A DNA stretch of 64,000 bases, from the NCBI GenBank assembly GCA_016124535.1, contig WGNK01000004.1:62001-126000 (forward strand). Reading direction: 5' to 3'. This DNA is from Azospirillum sp. Its GTDB lineage: Bacteria; Pseudomonadota; Alphaproteobacteria; Azospirillales; Azospirillaceae. The position numbers were made by a program, and so were the translations under genes. Numbering within the stretch: the first letter of the stretch is position 1; each line of letters starts with the position of its first letter. The notes under the pieces are model-generated. The model ran no database searches. It worked only from the letters and a program-made list of their open reading frames with translations, and was not told where the DNA came from. Positions 26,521 to 40,058 of the stretch are shown piece by piece.

Positions 26521-26560
26521 ATGTTATGGTGGTCAGCGGAAACGTCCGTAGCCATAACAT
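26521..26560 (-). promoter_or_regulatory. Inverted repeat in the leader of the cold-shock gene
   Basis: ATGTTATGG (26521-26529) and CCATAACAT (26552-26560) are perfect nine-base inverted arms with a 22-base spacer, starting 12 bases upstream of the cold-shock start codon. In RNA this would be a stem just before the initiation site; as DNA it could be an operator. Cold-shock mRNAs are known for structured leaders. Function inferred. Confidence 0.5.
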
Positions 26561-26817
26561 AGAACATGTCGGCGTCGCGTACATTCGCTGAATCGTTGAA
26601 TCAAACCTTCGGCTTAAGCCATCCCGGCGCCCGGCAGTCTGGCCGGGTGCTGTCCGTCGATGGGCGCGGCGCGTGTCGACCTCGGGCGAAGCAAAGCTCC
26701 TCTTTGCTGCCGGGCCGGATCGGGCCGGAGCCCGCTCGGGTAGCGGTGGCAATCAGGGATCGGGGCTGGTAAACCCAAGTCGAACCCAATGACCCGATTG
26801 AAATAGGGGATTTCGCC
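26561..26817. other. Spacer between the divergent cold-shock and tpiA genes
   Basis: About 257 bases that must hold both promoters. No gene is supported. I could not identify clear -35/-10 hexamers. Confidence 0.4.
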
Positions 26818-27573
26818 ATGGCCGAGCGCCGCCTGCTGATCGCGGGAAACTGGAAAATGAATGGGCTGCGCTCCGAGGCGGTGGTCCTGGCATCAGACCT
26901 TGCCTCCCGACTGCAGCAGTCCGGGCCGGACGGAGTCGATCTGCTGCTCTGCCCGCCGGCGACGCTGGTCTGGGCGGTCGGCCAGGTCGTGGAGGGCAGC
27001 GGCGTCCTGCTCGGCGGGCAGGACTGCCATGCCGAGGCCAAGGGCGCCCATACCGGCGATATTGCGGCACCGATGCTGGCCGAGGCGGGCTGCGGCTTCG
27101 TGATCGTCGGCCATTCCGAACGCCGGCAGAACCACCGCGAGTCGGATCCGGTGGTTGCGGCCAAGGCGGCGGCGGCCAACCGGGCTGGTCTGACCGCAAT
27201 CATCTGCGTCGGCGAGACCGAGGCGGAACGCGACCGCGGCGAGGCCAAGGCAGTGGTGGCGCGCCAGCTTGCCGGCTCGATTCCGCCGGGCTCGAGCGCC
27301 GCGACCACGGTGATCGCCTACGAGCCGGTCTGGGCGATCGGCACCGGCCGGAGCGCCAGCATCGGTGACGTGGCCGAGATGCATGCCCATATCAGGGTCG
27401 AACTGGATCGCCATCTGACCGGTGCTTTGGATGTCCGCATCCTCTACGGCGGCTCGGTCAAGCCGGGTAATGCCCGAGAGTTGCTGGCTTTGGCCGATGT
27501 CGATGGCGCGCTGGTCGGCGGCGCCAGCCTGGTCGCCGACGATTTCTGGGCGATTGCGCTGTCTTGCCGCTAG
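26818..27573 (+). CDS. tpiA: Triosephosphate isomerase
   Basis: A 251-residue TIM-barrel enzyme interconverting dihydroxyacetone phosphate and glyceraldehyde 3-phosphate. The catalytic residues are visible: Lys in GNWKMN (about 10-15), His in VGHSERR (about 100) and Glu in [11 protein letters not shown] (about 170), with phosphate-binding YGGSVKPGN and GALVGGASL near the end. The length is normal. It is followed by secG and pyrG in the usual alphaproteobacterial order. It also links functionally to the glycerol locus downstream, whose product enters glycolysis at this step. Confidence 0.98.
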   Translation: MAERRLLIAGNWKMNGLRSEAVVLASDLASRLQQSGPDGVDLLLCPPATLVWAVGQVVEGSGVLLGGQDCHAEAKGAHTGDIAAPMLAEAGCGFVIVGHSERRQNHRESDPVVAAKAAAANRAGLTAIICVGETEAERDRGEAKAVVARQLAGSIPPGSSAATTVIAYEPVWAIGTGRSASIGDVAEMHAHIRVELDRHLTGALDVRILYGGSVKPGNARELLALADVDGALVGGASLVADDFWAIALSCR

Positions 27574-27675
27574 CGTCCGGCGATCGGCTTGGGTAAAAGC
27601 AGCTGATGTTGCCGCGACCGGTCGCAGTTCCGGGCGTGGCATTTGCTATTGCGAGCGTGGAGCACGGGCCTTGTC

Positions 27676-29701
<2,026 letters not shown>

Positions 29702-29771
29702 GGTCGCCGACTGCGCAGAGTCGGGCGGTCCGGGCCGCGGCGCTTCCTCTGCCGCGGGCACGCGAAGGGGT

Positions 29772-29802
29772 GGACGGTCCCGTGGTCGCTCAGGGACCGT
29801 CC
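29772..29802. terminator. Inverted repeat between convergent pyrG and glpV
   Basis: GGACGGTCCC (29772-29781) and GGGACCGTCC (29793-29802) form a perfect ten-base stem with an 11-base loop, 11 bases beyond the glpV stop and 70 beyond the pyrG stop. The position fits a bidirectional terminator. No T tract is present. Confidence 0.7.
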
Positions 29803-29812
29803 GTAGCCGCGA

Positions 29813-31531
<1,719 letters not shown>

Positions 31532-31588
31532 GTTTCCTCCCACAATTTCCACCGGGATGAGCCCCGACGGTTTTTTTGATACCAACGG

Positions 31589-31867
31589 TCACGCCCAGCG
31601 GAACATCGCTGCCGCGTAGACCAGCGACACCACCAGCGCCCACCACAGGTTGGGGCCGACCAGCCCCAGCCAGGCGAGCGTGATGAAGGCGGAGCCGAGC
31701 AAGGACAAGAACAGGCGGTCGCCGCGCTGGGTGGCGATCCCGAGAAACCCGACCCGCGCCACCGAAGGGTGAAGGGCATGAAGCACCCCCATAACGGTCA
31801 GAATCGCGGCGATCGCGAGGAAGAACACCGCGGTCGGCCAGGTCCAGGCCATCCAGGACAGCGACAT
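31589..31867 (-). CDS. DUF2160 small membrane protein of the glycerol transporter
   Basis: A 92-residue membrane protein with three hydrophobic segments (about 10-30, 48-68 and 72-88) and family motifs MAWTWPTAVFF and GDRLFLSLLGSAFI. DUF2160 genes are regularly found between the permease and binding-protein genes of the GlpSTPQV glycerol transporter and are sometimes called glpU. The role is unknown, possibly assembly or accessory. It starts 13 bases after the glpQ stop. Confidence 0.88.
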   Translation of the reverse strand: MSLSWMAWTWPTAVFFLAIAAILTVMGVLHALHPSVARVGFLGIATQRGDRLFLSLLGSAFITLAWLGLVGPNLWWALVVSLVYAAAMFRWA

Positions 31868-31880
31868 CGGGTCGTCTCCC

Positions 31881-32680
<800 letters not shown>

Positions 32681-32684
<4 letters not shown>

Positions 32685-33553
32685 CGTCTGTCTCCGGTGC
32701 CGATAGTGTTCAGGGCCTGGTAGAAGATCCAGCTGAACAGCAGCACGATCAGGAAATAGATGATCGAGAACGCGGCGGCGTGGCCGAGGTCGAACTGGCC
32801 GACCGCCAGCTTGACCAGATAGATCGACAAAAAGGTGGTCGAGTTGCCCGGCCCCCCGCCGGTCAGCACGAACGGCTCGGCATAAATCAGGAAACTGTCC
32901 ATGAAGCGCAGCAGGATGGCGATGGTCAGCACGCCGCGCATCTTGGGCAATTGAATATAGCGGAAGACATCCCAGGCCGAGGCGCCGTCGATTCGCGCCG
33001 CCTGGTAATAAGCATCGGGGATCGCCTTCAGCCCGGCATAGGCAAGCAAGACCACCAGCGGCGTCCAGTGCCACACCTCCATCAGCATCAGCGTGATCCA
33101 GGCGTCGAACGGCGAGGCGGTGTGGTCGAAACTGATGCCCAGACTGTTGATGGTGTGGCCGAGCAACCCGATGTCGGGGCGGGTGAAGATGATCCAGATC
33201 GTGCCGATCACGTTCCACGGGATCAGCAGCGGCAAGGCCAGCAGGACCAGACTGAACGACACCGCAATACCCTTGCGCGGCATCGCGAGCGCGATCAGGA
33301 CGCCCAGCGGCACCTCGATCACCAGAACCAGGGCGGAGAACAGGAACTGGCGCAGCAGCGCTTCGTGCAGCCGGCGATCATTGAGTACCGCCAGGAACCA
33401 GTCGGCACCGACGAATACCCGGTCGTTGGGGCCGAAAATATCCTGCACCGAATAATTGACCACGGTCATGAGCGGAATGATCGCCGAGAACGCGACCACC
33501 ACCACCACCGGCAGGATCATCAACCAGGCCTTCTGATTTTCCCGTTTCTCCAT
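32681..33553 (-). CDS. glpP: Glycerol ABC transporter permease GlpP
   Basis: A 290-residue MalF-type permease with about six transmembrane helices (first at about 9-30) and the EAA loop in PDAYYQAARIDGASAWDVFRY. It begins at ATG 33553, overlapping the glpT stop by one base (TGATG), and ends in a four-base overlap with glpQ, so the permeases are translated in a coupled chain. Confidence 0.92.
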
Positions 33554-34644
33554 CACCGCGCCTCCCCTTCGACCAGATGGCCGTCGGCATAGACGTTGAC
33601 CCGGTCGGGATCGAACACGATGCGCGGTTCGCCGCCGCTGAGATCCGCCTCGGCCTCCTCGGGGACCAGTACATTCAGCGTGCAGCCAGCGAGGCTGACC
33701 CGGGCGATCCGGTAGCGGCCGAGGTCGTCGAGCCGTTCCAGCGTCACCGGATGTCCGCGGCCATCGGCGGAAAAGGCGACGGCTTCCGGCCGCACCCCCA
33801 GCTCGATCCGGGCCGCCGCCGGCAGGGTGGGATAGGCGCGGCCGAGCCCGATCTCCAGGCCGTTGACTATGGCGCGGTCTCCCGCGACCGCGGCCGGCAC
33901 GATGTTCATACCCGGTGAGCCGATAAAATGGCCGACGAAGGTGTGGACCGGCCGATGGAACAGCTGTTCCGGGGTGCCGGCCTGGACCACGTCGCCCTCG
34001 TGCATCACCACCACCTGATCGGCGAAGGTCAGGGCCTCGGTCTGGTCGTGGGTGACGTAGATCATGGTGAAATCGAACTGGCGGTGCAGGTGCTTCAACT
34101 GGGAGCGCAGCATCCATTTGAGCTGCGGATCGATCACGGTCAGCGGCTCGTCGAACAGGATCGCCGCGACGTCCGGCCGGACCAGGCCGCGGCCCAGTGA
34201 CACCTTCTGCTTCACGTCGGCGGTCAGCCCCTGGGCGCGGCGCCCGAGGCAGGTGTCGAGTTCCAGGCGCTTGGCGATATCTTGTACCCGGCGTTCGATC
34301 CCGGCCGCCGACATGCCGCGGTTGCGCAACGGAAAGGCCAGGTTTTGGGCCACCGTCATGGTGTCGTAGACCACCGGGAACTGGAAGACCTGGGCGATGT
34401 TGCGCTGCTCGGTCGGGACCTCGGTCACGTCGCGGTCGTCGAAGCGCACCCGGCCCTCGGTCGGCGTGATCAGGCCGGAGATGATGTTGAGCAGCGTGGT
34501 CTTGCCGCAGCCCGACGGCCCGAGCAGGGCATAGGCACCACCCTTGTTCCAGGTCATGGTCAGCGGCTTCAGCGCGAATTCGCGCACCCCGGCGGCATTG
34601 ACCCCGTAGGAATGGGCGATCCGGTCGAGCACGATCCGGGCCAT
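33553..34644 (-). CDS. glpT: Glycerol ABC transporter ATPase GlpT
   Basis: A 363-residue ATPase of the MalK type: Walker A GPSGCGKTTLL, Q-loop VFQFPVVYDTM, Walker B AAILFDEPL and an H-loop His in YVTHDQTEAL, followed by a C-terminal OB-type domain. The ABC signature is degenerate: LTADVKQKVS stands where LSGGQ is expected. GlpS has the reverse defects, so the heterodimer should have one consensus and one degenerate ATP site. It starts 17 bases after glpS. This is a glycerol-transporter ATPase, not the unrelated E. coli antiporter of the same symbol. Confidence 0.92.
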   Translation of the reverse strand: MARIVLDRIAHSYGVNAAGVREFALKPLTMTWNKGGAYALLGPSGCGKTTLLNIISGLITPTEGRVRFDDRDVTEVPTEQRNIAQVFQFPVVYDTMTVAQNLAFPLRNRGMSAAGIERRVQDIAKRLELDTCLGRRAQGLTADVKQKVSLGRGLVRPDVAAILFDEPLTVIDPQLKWMLRSQLKHLHRQFDFTMIYVTHDQTEALTFADQVVVMHEGDVVQAGTPEQLFHRPVHTFVGHFIGSPGMNIVPAAVAGDRAIVNGLEIGLGRAYPTLPAAARIELGVRPEAVAFSADGRGHPVTLERLDDLGRYRIARVSLAGCTLNVLVPEEAEADLSGGEPRIVFDPDRVNVYADGHLVEGEAR

Positions 34645-34661
34645 GGTCGGGCGCTCCCTCG

Positions 34662-35732
34662 TTAAGCTGCCGCCGCGGCCAGCGCGCCGCCGCGGTCGAA
34701 CACCAGGAACCGAGCCGGATCCAGAAACAGCGACACCGTCTGATCGATCGCCAGGTCATGGACGCCGTGGGCCAGCGCGATCCAGCGCCGTCCGGCGAAG
34801 GCGACATGGACGAAGCTCTCCGAGCCGGTGATTTCGGTAATCACCACCCTGGCCGCGATCTCGACCGCGGTGTGGGCCGGGCGGTCCGGATAGAGATGCT
34901 CGGGACGGAAACCGATGGTATAGCCGCCGTCGGGCAAGCCGGCCAAAGCGCCCGCCGCCGGCACCGCGATGCTGCCGAAATAAAAGCCGCCGTCCCGCTT
35001 GTCGGCCGCGATGGTATTGAGTGGCGGGTCGGAGAACACTTGCGCGGTGGTCAGGGTATTGGGCCGGCGGAACACCTCGATGGTCGGGCCGAACGCGGTC
35101 ACCCGGCCTTCGTGCAGGGTCGCGGTATGGCCGCCGAGCAGCAGGGCTTCGGTCGGCTCGGTGGTGGCGTAGACCAGGACCGCACCGGTGCCGGCGAAGA
35201 TTTTCGGCAGCTCCTCGCGCAATTCCTCGCGCAGCTTGTAATCGAGATTGGCCAGGGGCTCGTCGAGCAGCACCAGATCGGCGCCCTTGACCAGGGCGCG
35301 GGCGATCGCGGTGCGCTGCTGCTGGCCGCCCGACAGCTCCCCCGGCAGCCGGTCGAGCAGCGGCGTCAGACGCAGCAGGTCGGCGGCGCCGCGCACCCGG
35401 TGTTCGATCTCCGGTCGGAGCAGCCCGGCCAGGCGCAGCGGCGAGGCGATGTTCTTGTAAACCGACAGGTTGGGATAGTTGATGAATTGCTGGTAGACCA
35501 TCGCGACGCTGCGTCTGTGCACCGGCGCCCCGGTGACATCGGCGCCATTGACCAGCAGTCTGCCGGTGCTCGGGCGGTCGAGCCCGGCCATCACCCTGAG
35601 CAGGCTGGTCTTGCCCGACAGCGTGGCGCCGAGCAGGACGTTCAGCGTGCCCTTCTCCAGCCGCAACGAGACATCGCGCAGATGGCTCTCGCCGCCGACC
35701 GTTCGACTGACCTGGTCGAGTTCGAGCAGCAT
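34662..35732 (-). CDS. glpS: Glycerol ABC transporter ATPase GlpS
   Basis: A 356-residue MalK-type ATPase with Walker A GATLSGKTSLL, a canonical signature LSGGQQQRTAIARAL and Walker B LVLLDEPLANLD. The H-loop histidine is replaced: YATTEPTEAL instead of YVTHDQ. This complements GlpT, which keeps the His but has lost the signature. The ATG at 35732 is two bases from the glpD stop with a G-rich AGGGGGG-like site upstream, indicating coupled translation. The C-terminal domain has FRPEHLYPDRP. Confidence 0.92.
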   Translation of the reverse strand: MLLELDQVSRTVGGESHLRDVSLRLEKGTLNVLLGATLSGKTSLLRVMAGLDRPSTGRLLVNGADVTGAPVHRRSVAMVYQQFINYPNLSVYKNIASPLRLAGLLRPEIEHRVRGAADLLRLTPLLDRLPGELSGGQQQRTAIARALVKGADLVLLDEPLANLDYKLREELREELPKIFAGTGAVLVYATTEPTEALLLGGHTATLHEGRVTAFGPTIEVFRRPNTLTTAQVFSDPPLNTIAADKRDGGFYFGSIAVPAAGALAGLPDGGYTIGFRPEHLYPDRPAHTAVEIAARVVITEITGSESFVHVAFAGRRWIALAHGVHDLAIDQTVSLFLDPARFLVFDRGGALAAAAA

Positions 35733-35734
35733 CT

Positions 35735-37249
35735 TCACCCCCCCGCGGTGCCGGCACGCCGGCGCATCCAGGCGCCCAGCCGTTCGGCATCGTCCGGCGT
35801 GACGTGCAGCCCCAGCTTGGAGCGCCGCCACAGCACGTCGTCGGCGCTGACCGCCCATTCCTGCGCCATCAGATAGTCCACCTCCCGCCCGTATAAGTCA
35901 GCCCCAAAATGTTCACCGAGATCGTCCAGCGTCTTGGCGCCGCCCGCCACGGTGGGCGCATTGGTGCCGTAGGCGCGGACCAGGCGGCGGGCATGGTCTG
36001 CGGTCAGCGCCGGCGCACGGTCGCGCAAGACCCCGATCAGCCCGTCCACGCCATCGACCGGAAAATTGCCGCCGGGCAGCGGTGCACCGGCGGTCCAGGG
36101 CTTGGTCATGGCCGGAAAGAACGGCCTCAGCTTGGCCAGTACGGTCTCCGCAAGAATGCGGTAGGTGGTGATCTTGCCGCCGAACACGTTGAGCAGCGGC
36201 GCGCCGTCGGCTGGCGTGTCGAGTTCCAGCACATAGTCGCGGGTCGCGGCCTTGGCGTCCTTGGTGCCGTCATCGACCAGCGGCCGGACCCCGGAATAGC
36301 TGTGGACCACGGTTTCCGGGGTGATGGCGGCGCGGAAATAGGCGCCGGCGGCGGCGCATAAATAGGACGTCTCCTCGGGCGAGATCGCGACCTGCGCCGG
36401 ATCGCCCTGGTAGTCGACATCGGTGGTGCCGATCAGGGTGAAGCGTTGCTCATAGGGGATGGCGAACACCACCCGGCCGTCGCGGTTCTGGAAGATATAG
36501 GCGCGGTCGTGGTCGAACAGGCGCGGCACCACGATGTGGCTGCCTTTGACCAGGCGGATCTGGATTTGCTCGTCGAGATGGGCCCGCTCGGCCAGGAAGC
36601 GGGCGGCCCAGGGGCCGGCGGCATTGACCAGCACCCGCGCCGCGATGGTCTCAGCACCACCGCTGCGGCGGTCGCGCACCTTCAGCCGCCACAAGCCGGC
36701 GGCCCGCTCGGCGGCCAGGCATTCGGTGCGCGGCCGGATTTCAGCCCCGCGGGCGGCGGCATCGACCGCGGTCAGCACCACCAGCCGGGAATCCTCGACC
36801 CAGCAGTCGGAATATTCAAACGCGCGCCGGAGATCGCCGCGCAAGGGTGCGCCGGCGGGGTCGCGGGTCAGGTCGACGGTGGTGGTGCCGGGCAGCAGGT
36901 GGCGGTTGCCCAGGTGATCATAAACGAACAGCCCGAGCCGGATGAACCAGGCCGGGCGCATGCCGGCCTGGTGGGGCAGCACGAAGCGCAGCGGCCGCAC
37001 GATATGGGGGGCGGCGCGCAACAGCACCTCGCGCTCGGCCAGCGACTCGCGGACCAGGCGAAACTCGAAATATTCGAGATAGCGCAAGCCGCCATGGACC
37101 AGCTTGGTCGAGGCCGACGAGGTGCCGCTGGCGAGGTCGTCCTGCTCGCACAGGAAGACCGACAGCCCCCGGCCGGCGGCGTCGCGGGCAATACCGCAAC
37201 CATTGACGCCCCCGCCGATGATGGCGAGATCGAAGGGTTTCCCCTGCAC
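35735..37249 (-). CDS. glpD: Aerobic glycerol-3-phosphate dehydrogenase
   Basis: A 504-residue membrane-associated FAD enzyme oxidising glycerol 3-phosphate to dihydroxyacetone phosphate with electrons to quinone. The N-terminal dinucleotide fold DLAIIGGGVNGCGIARDAAGRG is clear, then SSASTKLVHGGLRYLE and GTTDVDYQGDP. The start is GTG 37249, with GGGAGGG about eight bases upstream. It is the first gene of the transport operon. No glycerol kinase gene lies in the window, so GlpK must be elsewhere. A GlpR-like operator lies about 45-60 bases upstream. Confidence 0.96.
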   Translation of the reverse strand: MQGKPFDLAIIGGGVNGCGIARDAAGRGLSVFLCEQDDLASGTSSASTKLVHGGLRYLEYFEFRLVRESLAEREVLLRAAPHIVRPLRFVLPHQAGMRPAWFIRLGLFVYDHLGNRHLLPGTTTVDLTRDPAGAPLRGDLRRAFEYSDCWVEDSRLVVLTAVDAAARGAEIRPRTECLAAERAAGLWRLKVRDRRSGGAETIAARVLVNAAGPWAARFLAERAHLDEQIQIRLVKGSHIVVPRLFDHDRAYIFQNRDGRVVFAIPYEQRFTLIGTTDVDYQGDPAQVAISPEETSYLCAAAGAYFRAAITPETVVHSYSGVRPLVDDGTKDAKAATRDYVLELDTPADGAPLLNVFGGKITTYRILAETVLAKLRPFFPAMTKPWTAGAPLPGGNFPVDGVDGLIGVLRDRAPALTADHARRLVRAYGTNAPTVAGGAKTLDDLGEHFGADLYGREVDYLMAQEWAVSADDVLWRRSKLGLHVTPDDAERLGAWMRRRAGTAGG

Positions 37250-37293
37250 CTGGTTTCCCTCCCGGGGAACACGCCGCGCTTGCCACGCCGCGC

Positions 37294-37310
37294 TTTCGTT
37301 TTATTTCGTT
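37294..37310 (-). promoter_or_regulatory. Candidate GlpR operator before glpD
   Basis: TTTCGTTTTATTTCGTT is a direct repeat of TTTCGTT and reads AACGAAATAAAACGAAA on the coding strand. It shares AAAACGAAA with a site upstream of glpR. DeoR-type GlpR proteins bind such TTTCG-rich sequences in proteobacteria. The position just upstream of the glpD start fits repression in the absence of glycerol 3-phosphate. Confidence 0.55.
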
Positions 37311-37687
37311 GAAGGGTAAATCCCGGCCGACCGAAAGCACAAGTGAAAATTTCGAATATCGGCCCCAGGCACCGCCCGACGGCCAGCCCGCTGCCACGTC
37401 GAGTCGGGTGATCACCAGACCCTGACCGGCCCCCTCTGACCGCCTGCCACCGCGGATCTGTCGCGGTCACGCAGCGTGCCGCACACCCGCTCCGTCAAAT
37501 CCACGCGTTGGACGCTGTGCCAGGCCCTGGAAAAAGCGGCCAGGCGATCGGCCTTTTGGCGCCGGCTTTTGCACGGAAATAGTTTTTATTTTTCAATTAC
37601 TTATTTTTCTTGCATAAGTCTTGAGTTTTGCACGGCTATCGCCCATTTTTTGAATATAGAATTCAGGGAAGATACTTCACAAATGTC
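37311..37687. other. Region between glpD promoter and AT-rich insert
   Basis: About 375 bases. The part to about 37560 is GC-rich and without a gene. From about 37565 the composition changes sharply to AT-rich, marking the edge of the inserted segment; runs such as TTTTTATTTTT appear here. Confidence 0.5.
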
Positions 37688-38420
37688 CTATGAATCATTG
37701 CGGGAAAGCGCCTTTATAGCTTTTTCTATTTCCTTCAGGGTCCGAGATATATCAGACTCTACGCTACTTGTGAGAACTTTTACATTTTCGAATGCGGATA
37801 TATTAATATTAAATTTTTCCTCGTACTTGTTACCTTCTTTGTCGCGGTACGAAGTTTCTATAATAAAGGCTTCTAGTTTGGGTTGTTCTAGCATTTCTAT
37901 AGCAGACCCAAAGAACATTCTAAGTTTCTCTCCTTGTGGTAGAAAATCCACGTGTCTAAATAATTCAACATCGACAATCATTACATTTTTGCTCCTTAAT
38001 ATGCTCTCGTCACACAGTATATTGAAGTTTATATCGTATGCTGGCCCTCTTCCTACGTTTGATATGATAATATCAAACGCGGTAACCCGATGTGGTTCAA
38101 ATATTATATATACTACTATGTGTGGAGTTGTTTCAATTTTACGTAACTCAGCAGTCTCTTTACGAAGAGCCGTTGTCTCCTTTGCCATTTTTGTGGTAGT
38201 TATCGCATAAAATAAACTAATTATTAATGCGCCAAATGCCAAAAATAGCGTTAATGCGCTATTGTAGTGAGTTATTACTGAATTTATGCTGTCCATATTT
38301 CTGCTCCTGTGAGCCTGTTGTAGAATGGATATCTATGGATTTTCGATTGCGCAACAGTATCCTGTGGATTTTTATTCAGAATAGGCTATGATTAACCCCG
38401 TATTTAGCGAATAAATATCC
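37565..38420. other. AT-rich island inside the glp locus
   Basis: The base composition drops abruptly from the GC-rich norm to strongly AT-rich for about 850 bases and returns to GC-rich near 38430. The one gene inside (37688-38296) uses AT-ending codons, including many ATA and TTA, unlike its neighbours. No transposase, integrase, tRNA or clear flanking direct repeat was found. Recent horizontal acquisition is inferred from composition. Confidence 0.75.
37688..38296 (-). CDS. Uncharacterised membrane-anchored protein in AT-rich island
   Basis: A 202-residue protein I do not recognise. One N-terminal transmembrane helix (about 13-33, LTLFLAFGALIISLFYAIT) is followed by a short coiled-coil-like stretch rich in Lys/Glu (KMAKETTALRKETAELRK). 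Then comes a beta-rich domain (about 55-165: HIVVYIIFEP, AFDIIISNVGRGPAYDINF, KLRMFFGSAIEML) and a helical C-terminus. The pattern N-V-G-x-G-P-A-Y/D-I resembles an immunoglobulin-like beta sandwich seen in small membrane proteins of mobile islands, but this is only a resemblance. Codon use is foreign to the window. It lies on the glp strand between the ABM gene and glpD. Confidence 0.7.
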   Translation of the reverse strand: MDSINSVITHYNSALTLFLAFGALIISLFYAITTTKMAKETTALRKETAELRKIETTPHIVVYIIFEPHRVTAFDIIISNVGRGPAYDINFNILCDESILRSKNVMIVDVELFRHVDFLPQGEKLRMFFGSAIEMLEQPKLEAFIIETSYRDKEGNKYEEKFNINISAFENVKVLTSSVESDISRTLKEIEKAIKALSRNDS

Positions 38421-38645
38421 CCGTGGCAAACGAAAGTCGCATAAGGCCCGATATGGAAAATCGTGGGCGGCGGTGGTGTGACGCCGCACATAACTGGGGA
38501 TTCCAGATTGGGGGTTCCAGGGGGCCTTGCGGCCCCCTGGCCTTTATTGTTCTCGGCTGTTCGCGCCCGACGGTCAGGCGCAGGCAGTGGGGAGCACAGT
38601 TGATCCAGGCGTCGGGCGTTGAAGAGGTCGCGGGTTTGGTTTCGG
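38297..38645. other. Spacer between AT-rich gene and ABM gene
   Basis: About 350 bases. The first part, to about 38420, is still AT-rich and should hold the promoter of the island gene; the rest is GC-rich and contains the hairpin at 38517-38540. No gene is supported. Confidence 0.5.
38517..38540. terminator. Ten-base GC hairpin downstream of the ABM gene
   Basis: CCAGGGGGCC (38517-38526), loop TTGC, GGCCCCCTGG (38531-38540): a perfect ten-base stem. The plus strand continues CCTTTATTGTTCT. It lies about 105 bases past the ABM stop on the minus strand and can end transcription entering the AT-rich gene. The stem core resembles that at 28012-28032. Confidence 0.65.
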
Positions 38646-39212
38646 CTAGCGAAACAGCCAGCGGTGGACGAGTTTGGTGTAGCGCGGCATGATGACATAG
38701 ACCATCAACAGAACGACAATGCAGGTCACAATCAGCGCCTTGAGGTACTGGTTGTCCGGGAGGCCAAGCTGGCGCATTACCAGGTTCACTGCCAAGGGTG
38801 CCGCCACAGCCAGCGGATAAATCGCCGACCAGGTCACGAAAAACTGCTTCCAGCGTGTCGGCAACCGGGCTTTTGCGCCTTCAGGGGTAAACCAGAAATC
38901 GAGGCCGCTCACGACGCAGAACTTGTCATCGTCGGCCAGGAATGGCTGGACTTTCTCAATCAACAACCGACGATCCGTTGAGTCCATCCAGGTTAGCAGG
39001 TGATCCCGGCGGTCGAAGCGGACAATAACTGTGTATTTTGTGGTGGCTCCGGCGACCGGCCTGATGATCTGGACCCCGATATGGCCCGGGTAAGTTTTGC
39101 TGATCGGCACAATTTCGCCGAGCCACTTCTCATAGTTTCCTTCTTGCCCGGCTTTTACATGATGAGAGATTACTGCTGTGGCACTTTGTTCAGTTTCAGC
39201 CGGGTCGGTCAT
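38646..39212 (-). CDS. Antibiotic-biosynthesis-monooxygenase-domain membrane protein
   Basis: A 188-residue protein. The N-terminal part (about 10-105) is an ABM-type ferredoxin-like fold: AVISHHVKAGQEGNYEKWLGEI, then PGHIGVQIIRP and YTVIVRFD. The C-terminal part has two transmembrane helices (about 128-148 and 160-180). This combination is that of the COG3224-type membrane ABM proteins, whose substrate is unknown. The ATG at 39212 has AAGGAG nine bases upstream. It begins 25 bases after the glpR stop on the same strand, so it is probably co-transcribed with glpR. Confidence 0.8.
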   Translation of the reverse strand: MTDPAETEQSATAVISHHVKAGQEGNYEKWLGEIVPISKTYPGHIGVQIIRPVAGATTKYTVIVRFDRRDHLLTWMDSTDRRLLIEKVQPFLADDDKFCVVSGLDFWFTPEGAKARLPTRWKQFFVTWSAIYPLAVAAPLAVNLVMRQLGLPDNQYLKALIVTCIVVLLMVYVIMPRYTKLVHRWLFR

Positions 39213-39237
39213 CGTGCGCTGCTCCTTGAACCACGCC

Positions 39238-40017
39238 TTACACCCCTGCGGCCGCCTCGGCGACTTCGACGGCGATGCCGCAGTCGTGGCAGATTTGGCC
39301 GAAGCGGCCGGTGGGGGGGGTGTCGGTGACGAAGGTGTGGATTTGTGAGATGTGGCCGACCCGCACCGGGGCGGTGCGTTCCAGCTTGAGGGTATCGGCG
39401 ACCAGGATGACATGGCGGGCGTTCTCGATGATCGCCCGCGCCACCCGGACCTCGCGGAAGTCGTAGTCGAGCAATGCGCCGTCCTCGTCGATCGCCGAAA
39501 CCCCGATCACCGCGTAATCGACCTTGAACTGACGGATGAAATCGACCGCGGCCTCGCCGACCACGCCGCCGTCCGACCGCCGCACCAAACCGCCGGCGAT
39601 GATCACCTCGATCCCCGGAGACTTTCTTAAAGTATTGGCAACATTTATATTATTGGTGATGACCAGCAGGCCGTGGTGACCGCCCAGGGCATTGGCGACT
39701 TCTTCGGTGGTGGTGCCGATATTCACGAACAGCGAACAGTCGTTGGGGATCAGGGCCGCCGCCTTGCGTCCGATCCGGCGCTTTTCCGCCAGCGCCAACG
39801 CACGCCTGGCCTCGTAGCCCAGGTTCTCGACGGTCGAGGAGACCACCGCACCGCCGTGGATGCGCTGGACCAGGTGGCGCTCGCACAGGTCGTTGAGGTC
39901 CTTGCGGATGGTCTGGGGGGTGACGGCAAATCTCAGGGCCAGATCGTCCACCGTGACCCGGCCGGAGTCGCGCGCCAGAGTCAGGATATCGGTTTGGCGC
40001 GGCGTCAGGACGTCCAT
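39238..40017 (-). CDS. glpR: DeoR-family glycerol-3-phosphate repressor
   Basis: A 259-residue regulator. The N-terminal winged helix is visible (RQTDILTLARDSGRVTVDDLALRFAV, TPQTIRKDLNDL). The C-terminal sugar-phosphate-sensing domain contains NIGTTTEEVANAL and VVGEAAVDFIRQFKVDYAVIG. DeoR-type GlpR represses glycerol catabolism and is released by glycerol 3-phosphate. Its location beside glpD-glpSTPQ and the shared operator-like sites support this role. The locus is interrupted by the ABM gene and the AT-rich island. Confidence 0.88.
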   Translation of the reverse strand: MDVLTPRQTDILTLARDSGRVTVDDLALRFAVTPQTIRKDLNDLCERHLVQRIHGGAVVSSTVENLGYEARRALALAEKRRIGRKAAALIPNDCSLFVNIGTTTEEVANALGGHHGLLVITNNINVANTLRKSPGIEVIIAGGLVRRSDGGVVGEAAVDFIRQFKVDYAVIGVSAIDEDGALLDYDFREVRVARAIIENARHVILVADTLKLERTAPVRVGHISQIHTFVTDTPPTGRFGQICHDCGIAVEVAEAAAGV

Positions 40018-40058
40018 GGCGGCACCTTGCGCGGTTGCGCTGTTCTTTTCAGATTAGG

